A stretch of 64,000 nt of DNA. Source: an uncultured Phascolarctobacterium sp. Lineage in GTDB: Bacteria; Bacillota; Negativicutes; Acidaminococcales; Acidaminococcaceae. Positions 59,603-64,000 of this stretch are shown one piece after another (position 1 is the first letter of the stretch; each line of letters starts with the position of its first letter). The stretch is from positions 50,305-114,304 of the forward strand of contig NZ_CAADXO010000012.1 in NCBI RefSeq assembly GCF_900753045.1, read 5' to 3'. The notes below the pieces were generated by a model. That model did no database searches. It saw nothing but the letters and a program-made list of their open reading frames with translations, and was not told the origin of the DNA. Position numbers and translations under genes: made by a program.

Positions 59603-61341
59603 TGTCTGAATGGACAGATGAACAGGTTGCCAAAGCCAAGGAGGACTTCAGAGTCTTCCTTTTTATCTTATGGAAGATGATTGGTCTTCCTCCACCTACC
59701 CCTATCCAATATGCAATGGCACATTACTTGCAGTATCCCCCTAGTGACCGCATTATTCTTGAAGCGTTCCGTGGTGCTGCAAAGAGCTTTATTACCTGTG
59801 CCTTTGCCGGGTGGAGCTTATGGAATAACCCTCAGATTAAAGTAGAGATTGTGTCTGCTTCAAAAGAACGTGCAGATGCCAACGCTGTCTTCATTAAGCG
59901 TATCCTTAATGTCTTACCCTTTTTAGAGCATTTAAGACCTGATACAACCAAAGGTAACAGAGACACAATGAACTTGTTTGATGTTGCCCCGGCTGTCCCT
60001 GACATCTCCCCTTCTGTAAAGTCTGTAGGTATCTATGGTCAGATTACAGGCTCTCGTGCTGACCTGCTGATTGCTGATGATATTGAGATTCCCTCAAACT
60101 CTGCAACGCAGGTACAGAGAGATAAGTTAGGTGAAGCTGTTAAGGAATTTGATTCCATCCTTAAACCTAATGGTCAGATTGTCTATTTAGGCACACCTCA
60201 ATGTGAGATGTCTCTTTATAATGAATTACAAAATCGTGGCTACTCCTGCACCATTATCCCTGTTATTTACCCTGAGGATAAAAAGGCTCGTGATAATTAT
60301 GGTAGCAGGTTGCACACCTTTATTGCTGATGCTCTTGATAAAGACCCCACATTGGCAGGTAAACCTACTGACCCTTTACGCTTCAATGATGAAGAAATTT
60401 TTAAACGTAGACTGTCCTATGGTAAAGCTGGCTTCGCCTTGCAGTTCCTGCTAGACACAAACCTCTCTGATGCTGAAAAGTATCCTCTTAAAGTAGCTGA
60501 CTTTATTGTGGCTGACCTAGATATGGATGAAGCATCTATGAAGTGGTCATGGGCAAGTGGGTATGAACAGCGACTAAAGGATGTCCCTTGTACTGCCCTT
60601 AAAGGTGACTTCTTCTATGCACCTTTTGACAGGTCTAAAGAGACTGCTAAATATACAGGTACTGTAATGGCTATTGACCCCTCAGGACGTGGTGCGGATG
60701 AGCTTGCCTATGCTGTTGTCAAAATTCTCAATGGCTACCTGTACCTTATGGAGGTTGGTGGCTATCGTGATGGCTATGGTGATGATACCCTCAATATCTT
60801 AGCTAATAAGTGTAAGTTTTGGGGTGTGAATGACGTTGTCTCTGAAGCCAACTTTGGTGATGGCATGTGGGGACAGCTCTTTAAGCCTGTGCTGAATAAA
60901 GTTCACCCCTGTACCTATACGGAAGTCAAAAACAACAAGCAGAAAGAAGCTCGTATCATTGATACGCTTGAACCTGTTATGATGCGTCACAAACTCATTG
61001 TCAACACCTCTGTTATCTATGATGATTATAAGGTGTATGAGAATGACCAAAAGTATTCTTTAATCTATCAGCTCACAAGGCTGACTAGAGATAAGGGTGC
61101 GCTTGCTCACGATGATAGACTTGATGCTGTGACCATGGCTGTTGCCTTTTGGTTGGAAAGTTTGGACAGGGATGCTCAACAGGGCATTGATGAGCTTGAA
61201 GAAGAACAGCTTATGAAATGGTGGGATTCTGACTTTGGTATTCTACACAAAGAATATAATCCTGAGCTTGTTCCGGAACGCTATAGAAAAAGACAACCAC
61301 AATTTGGAGGAGCTACTGTGGTTGATAACTTTTATAGCTAA
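59602..61341 (+). CDS. Terminase large subunit, T7 gp19-like
   Basis: 579 residues (T7: 586). ATPase: LEAFRGAAKSFITCAFAGW with the P-loop-like RGAAKS and DLLIADDIEIPSN (Walker B). Nuclease domain: AIDPSGRGADELAYAVV with the first metal Asp and HDDRLDAVTMAVAFW near the end. Pumps DNA into the capsid and cuts concatemers. The TAA stop forms part of the next CTAATGGGTCA repeat. Confidence 0.96.
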   Translation: MSEWTDEQVAKAKEDFRVFLFILWKMIGLPPPTPIQYAMAHYLQYPPSDRIILEAFRGAAKSFITCAFAGWSLWNNPQIKVEIVSASKERADANAVFIKRILNVLPFLEHLRPDTTKGNRDTMNLFDVAPAVPDISPSVKSVGIYGQITGSRADLLIADDIEIPSNSATQVQRDKLGEAVKEFDSILKPNGQIVYLGTPQCEMSLYNELQNRGYSCTIIPVIYPEDKKARDNYGSRLHTFIADALDKDPTLAGKPTDPLRFNDEEIFKRRLSYGKAGFALQFLLDTNLSDAEKYPLKVADFIVADLDMDEASMKWSWASGYEQRLKDVPCTALKGDFFYAPFDRSKETAKYTGTVMAIDPSGRGADELAYAVVKILNGYLYLMEVGGYRDGYGDDTLNILANKCKFWGVNDVVSEANFGDGMWGQLFKPVLNKVHPCTYTEVKNNKQKEARIIDTLEPVMMRHKLIVNTSVIYDDYKVYENDQKYSLIYQLTRLTRDKGALAHDDRLDAVTMAVAFWLESLDRDAQQGIDELEEEQLMKWWDSDFGILHKEYNPELVPERYRKRQPQFGGATVVDNFYS

Positions 61342-61375
61342 TGGGTCATATAAACCTGTGAAACTAATGGGTCAC
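61338..61375 (+). promoter_or_regulatory. Two putative phage RNA polymerase promoters (right end)
   Basis: CTAATGGGTCAT (61338-61349) and CTAATGGGTCAC (61364-61375) are direct repeats of the core of the elements at 25509 and 25694. T7 has its phi-OR promoter at this point, just past gene 19. The bases after the core differ from elements 1-3. Confidence 0.5.
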
Positions 61376-61412
61376 ATACTCGATAAGAGTAGGAAAGGGA
61401 CATTATATATAC

Positions 61413-61575
61413 CTATAGATAACTATAGATACCTTATAGTTACTATAGATACCATATGACCTTATATGATTCCATATGTAACCCTTAGATACCCTTGGTT
61501 CTATAGATACTATAGATACCTAAGGGTAATTGTTATTATTACTAATAAACCTAATTAATAGATACTTATAGATAC
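61413..61575. repeat. CTATAGATA repeat cluster
   Basis: Five exact CTATAGATA copies (61413, 61423, 61443, 61501, 61510) and one TTATAGATA (61567) in very AT-rich DNA, with CCTAAGG words nearby. Between terminase and the last three genes, where T7 has short repeats next to its terminal redundancy. Possibly the packaging end or a second origin. No gene between 61342 and 61661. Confidence 0.5.
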
Positions 61576-61594
61576 CCTAAGGTTTCCTATACCT

Positions 61595-61620
61595 CCTAAG
61601 GATTCCTTAGGGTATTTTTT
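61595..61620 (+). terminator. Late terminator
   Basis: CCTAAGG-ATT-CCTTAGG stem followed by GTATTTTTT. Ends transcription from the right-end promoters before the last genes. Confidence 0.7.
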
Positions 61621-61661
61621 ATTATTACCTTAAATAACCTACTTATAGGAGACTATATACC

Positions 61662-61844
61662 ATGAAAGAAACCTTAATGAAACTAAAGACCTTCTTCCTT
61701 TATGGTCTTTTAATATCCATCCCCCTGTTTGTATTCTTGTGGTTCGTGGATACTCTATCCTCATCGTTCAATCCCGAATATAGACCGCTACTTGGCTTCT
61801 TGCAGATTGCAAACAGTCTGCTGCAAACCATTATAGGTATGTAA
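61662..61844 (+). CDS. Small membrane protein (60 aa)
   Basis: 60 residues, RBS TAGGAGAC. One long hydrophobic helix FFLYGLLISIPLFVFLWFVDTL and a second, milder one at the end. It precedes an anchored protein by 4 bases, so the two may act together; holin- or spanin-related roles are possible but unproven. Confidence 0.6.
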   Translation: MKETLMKLKTFFLYGLLISIPLFVFLWFVDTLSSSFNPEYRPLLGFLQIANSLLQTIIGM

Positions 61845-61848
61845 CGCT

Positions 61849-62403
61849 ATGTTTACCACGAGAACTAAGAATATAATTGCTCTTTTACTGAGCTTTGCTA
61901 TTGGAGCTGGTTGCTGCTACTTATATCTAAGAGGAGACAACAAAGCTTCAGAACCCCCTGTGTCCAGCTCAGATTCCAAGGGTGGACTTTTGTCTACCAC
62001 AGGAATCCATGCTGAGACCAAAGACAACCCTGATGATGAGGACTTGGTGTTGTCTAACAAATATGTCGCTGTTATTAATGGCGAGAAAGTGAGTGTGCCG
62101 ATTGTTAAAAGAACTACTGGTACTATTTGTCAACCTGATAGCACTAGTGGCTCTGCTAATGATGCACCACCGGGAGTAAAGGCTACTGTAGAACAGACTG
62201 TAGACCTCACTCCTGTGTTGTCTAAAATGCGCCCCTCTTGGGAGGTAGGTGCTGGTGTGTCTTATGTAAATGAACGTGCATATGTTCCCATTTCTATCCA
62301 AAGGAACTATCAGGCTGATAAAGCACTAGAGCTTACTGTACTTGTAGATACAGATGGTAAAGCTAAGGGTGCTATGGTACAACACAAATGGCTGATAAAG
62401 TAA
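61849..62403 (+). CDS. Membrane-anchored protein (184 aa), unknown
   Basis: 184 residues. N-terminal anchor IIALLLSFAIGAGCCYLYL, then a Ser/Asp/Pro-rich linker and a folded C-terminal part (VDLTPVLSKMRPSWEVGAGVSYVNERAYVPISIQRNY). Such 'anchor-linker-beta' proteins near phage lysis or right-end genes are common; the last segment resembles an outer-membrane-type hairpin. No family named. Overlaps the excisionase-like gene by 16 bases. Confidence 0.6.
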   Translation: MFTTRTKNIIALLLSFAIGAGCCYLYLRGDNKASEPPVSSSDSKGGLLSTTGIHAETKDNPDDEDLVLSNKYVAVINGEKVSVPIVKRTTGTICQPDSTSGSANDAPPGVKATVEQTVDLTPVLSKMRPSWEVGAGVSYVNERAYVPISIQRNYQADKALELTVLVDTDGKAKGAMVQHKWLIK

Positions 62404-62573
62404 ATCTTATAACTGCCCAAGAAGCAGCTAAGATTCTAAGACAAAATAAACCCGACAAGATTTACCTGCTAGTGAGGTCTAACTGCTTGTCGGGTTTCAA
62501 ATGTGGCAAAAGGTGGCTTATAGATGAGGATAGTGTCTATAAGTACATCAATAGGTGTCTTCTGAATCAATAG
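62388..62573 (+). CDS. xis: Excisionase-like DNA-binding protein
   Basis: 61 residues. NLITAQEAAKILRQN ... FKCGKRWLIDEDSVYKYI has the winged-helix pattern of the MerR/excisionase family ('helix-turn-helix, excisionase'). Located at the right end of the prophage, so in the circular form it lies beside attP and the integrase gene. A perfect 12-bp inverted repeat lies inside the gene (62448-62497). Confidence 0.75.
   Translation: MADKVNLITAQEAAKILRQNKPDKIYLLVRSNCLSGFKCGKRWLIDEDSVYKYINRCLLNQ
62448..62497. repeat. Perfect inverted repeat inside the excisionase-like gene
   Basis: AAACCCGACAAG (62448-62459) and CTTGTCGGGTTT (62486-62497), 26 bases apart. As RNA it would form a stable hairpin within the coding region; the right arm ends in GTTT, so weak termination is conceivable. 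Confidence 0.7.
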
Positions 62574-62815
62574 TGACCAAAATAGTGACCACTATTTTAA
62601 GAATGGCTTAACCATGAGCTTTACAGGCTCTAAAGAAAATGTTTTAACACACTTCGGCGTTTTATCCAATATGGATAGCGATAAATATAGGCATATTAGT
62701 GAACATTTTTTAATTTAAGCTAAAAATAATTCGGAAAATCAGCCATAATGCAAAAATGGCCACCATAAAAGATGACCATAATTTTATTGAACAGGAACGT
62801 TTGTGATAACGCTTA
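62574..62815. other. Right prophage junction (attR region)
   Basis: AT-rich 240 bp without a gene. ATAGTGACCA occurs twice in tandem (62570-62592), likely arm-type binding sites for Int or Xis. The phage-host border lies somewhere here; the host part must reach at least to the thiE stop at 62816. Candidate core words shared with the left junction are only 8-9 bp long. Confidence 0.4.
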
Positions 62816-63451
62816 TTATTTGGCAAACTCTTGGCTTACCTTGACAATCGCTTTTACCGTAGCGCGGATATCAGGCTGAGCCAGAATACCGCTGACTATG
62901 GCTGCACCATCAGCGCCTGCCGCACGCACCTCGCGGTAATTGTCCGCAGTAACGCCGCCGATGCCGACAACAGGCAGTCCCTTAGCCTTGCAGATGGCAG
63001 CCAAACCTTCCGTACCCAGCTTTTTGACGTCTGCCTTGGTAGCAGTGCCAAAGACAGCGCCGCAGCCAAGGTAATCCGCACCGCTTTGCAGTGCCGCTGC
63101 GGCCTCCGCCGGATTGTGCGCCGAAACGCCGATGAGATAATCATCGCCCAAAATTTTGCGCGCCGCAGCGCAGGGAAGGTCGTCCTGCCCCAAATGTACG
63201 CCTGCTGCACCCACCGCCATGGCGATATCCAGACGGTCATTGATAATCAGCGGCACCTTGAAGCTGTCGCACAGTGCTTTCAGCTGCAGTGCTTCCGCGT
63301 ACATCTCCGCACTGGATGCTGTCTTGGCGCGGTACTGCACCAGCGTCACGCCGCCTTCGAGCGCCTCACGCACGCAGTCGAGCAGCGCTCTGCCATGCAG
63401 GCAACCGTCGTCCGTAACCAGATAAATACTGTAATCAGGCTGTGCTTTCAT
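62816..63451 (-). CDS. thiE: Thiamine-phosphate synthase
   Basis: Joins HMP-pyrophosphate and thiazole phosphate to thiamine phosphate. 211 residues: YLVTDDGCLHGR at the front, EGGVTLVQYRAK, PLIINDRLDIAMAVGAAGVHLGQDDLP (pyrophosphate and Mg binding) and LPVVGIGGVTADNYREV near the end. The ATG at 63451 overlaps the thiM stop (TGATG), so the two are coupled. Host gene on the right side of the prophage. Confidence 0.95.
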   Translation of the reverse strand: MKAQPDYSIYLVTDDGCLHGRALLDCVREALEGGVTLVQYRAKTASSAEMYAEALQLKALCDSFKVPLIINDRLDIAMAVGAAGVHLGQDDLPCAAARKILGDDYLIGVSAHNPAEAAAALQSGADYLGCGAVFGTATKADVKKLGTEGLAAICKAKGLPVVGIGGVTADNYREVRAAGADGAAIVSGILAQPDIRATVKAIVKVSQEFAK

Positions 63452-64000
63452 CAGGACACCTTTTCCTCCGGCTTCAGGTTTACCAGATTCCACTTCGTAG
63501 TTACATGGTAGATGGCGTCAATCAGACGCACCTTGAACATGCCGGGGCCGTCCTTCTTCTCGAGGAAGTTGGCTGCCAGCTCGGCGCTCTGGCCCATGAT
63601 TACTACGCCCAGTGCTGCCGCAACGAGCATATCCTTGGTGATAGCGGCGCAGCAGGCAACTAAGGTAGTAGTCATGCAGCCGCTGCCGGTGATGTCCTGC
63701 AGCAGCGGGTGACCATTGTTCAGCACAACAGCCTGCTTGCCGTTGCTGATGTTGTCGATTGGGCCGGTGACAGCAAATACGCAGCCGAATTTGGCAGCAG
63801 CGTCCTTAGCAGTGCGCAGTGCTTCGCCTTCTTCAGTCCCCTGCTCCATGTTGTCCACACCGCGGCCGCCGGTTGCACCCAGCAGCAGCGCCTGGCATTC
63901 GCTGTGGTTGCCGCGTACGATGTCAATATAGCCTGCGTTCAGCAGCTTCAGCGCGAAGTTCAGCCGTACGGTAGAAGCCATTACACCCACAGGGTCCAAC
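63451..64000 (-). CDS. thiM: Hydroxyethylthiazole kinase (3' part; start outside window)
   Basis: Phosphorylates the thiazole part of thiamine for salvage. Visible C-terminal ~183 residues: DPVGVMASTVRLNFALKLL, VIRGN-like IVRGNHSE, VFAVTGPIDNISNGKQ and DITGSGCMTTTLVACCAA, the ribokinase-like active-site loop. DPVGVMAS has Met where many family members have Gly. The start lies beyond base 64000. Confidence 0.92.
   Translation of the reverse strand, partial: LDPVGVMASTVRLNFALKLLNAGYIDIVRGNHSECQALLLGATGGRGVDNMEQGTEEGEALRTAKDAAAKFGCVFAVTGPIDNISNGKQAVVLNNGHPLLQDITGSGCMTTTLVACCAAITKDMLVAAALGVVIMGQSAELAANFLEKKDGPGMFKVRLIDAIYHVTTKWNLVNLKPEEKVS

Larger units (their letters stand above)
17459..62573. 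mobile_element. Complete integrated T7-type podovirus (prophage)
   Basis: Minimal extent from the integrase stop to the end of the excisionase-like gene; the true ends lie in 17269-17458 and 62574-62815. It contains integrase, a candidate repressor, early operon, T7-like RNA polymerase, replication genes, full head-tail and internal virion genes, lysis genes and both terminase subunits in T7 order. No essential T7-type gene is visibly broken, apart from an intron that should splice. Lower G+C than the host genes on both sides. Confidence 0.95.

Noticed and set aside
61413..61575. CRISPR array
   Set aside because: Repeats are only 9 bp, irregularly spaced and without spacers of constant length.
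17322..62600. 9-bp word CTATTTTAA at both junctions as attachment core
   Set aside because: AT-rich and short enough to occur by chance; another 8-bp word (GTTTGTGA) is just as good, so neither is claimed.

Overview
The window is a stretch of chromosome from an anaerobic Bacillota (Firmicutes) bacterium that carries a complete integrated T7-type podovirus. The host parts are moderately GC-rich. They include dprA-topA-trmFO in the usual Bacillota order, a HydF maturase (hydrogenase, hence anaerobic life), a one-chain PurL of about 1260 residues and thiM-thiE. A Negativicutes host fits best, but this is inference from gene content and style; no rRNA or other marker is present. The prophage is visibly more AT-rich, and its anaerobic ribonucleotide reductase suits an anaerobic host.

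Host left part (1-17268). On the minus strand lie trmFO, topA (with a long Lys/Ala/Thr tail), dprA and a MurG/UgtP-type glycosyltransferase. pncB and hydF follow on the plus strand, separated by two tandem copies of a ~200 bp imperfect palindrome. Then comes a small accessory patch: a DUF1294 membrane protein, an AAA/DUF4143 ATPase, an ADP-ribosylglycohydrolase, a macro-domain protein and an orphan HicB. Three copies of one palindromic terminator (CCGTACA ... TGTACGG) punctuate it. purL (minus) closes the left side.

Prophage (about 17.4-62.6 kb). A tyrosine integrase and a ribbon-helix-helix protein point left and the early operon points right. Between them sits a divergent promoter/operator region built on TGTAGCTACA palindromes. 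Eleven small early genes follow, separated in five places by hairpin elements whose sequences differ but whose fold is kept, recalling the RNase III sites of the T7 early region. From there the order is that of T7: single-subunit RNA polymerase, nucleotide-metabolism genes, ssDNA-binding protein, endonuclease I, a lysozyme (gp3.5) homologue that has lost its zinc ligands, primase-helicase, DNA polymerase, exonuclease, two gp7.3-like proteins, portal, scaffold, capsid, tail tubular proteins A and B, four internal virion proteins, tail fibre, holin, endolysin and both terminase subunits. The DNA polymerase gene is split at motif B by a td-like group I intron that encodes an HNH endonuclease. ThyX, dUTPase, a DUF3310 protein and NrdD supply dNTPs. 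A small excisionase-like gene lies at the right end.

The polymerase probably reads a repeated element, CTAATGGGTCAC, found before and after its own gene and just after the large terminase gene. These are the places where T7 has its origin promoters and its right-end promoter. An accessory island between the gp16-like and tail-fibre genes holds two small membrane proteins and a GGDEF (diguanylate cyclase) protein, with sigma70-like promoters, a duplicated scrap of the gp16 C-terminus and a terminator. It looks like lysogenic cargo. Three phage genes appear to start at AUA or AUU.

Host right part (62816-64000). thiE and the 3' part of thiM (minus). The prophage therefore sits between thiE and purL. 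I could not identify a convincing long attachment-site repeat.
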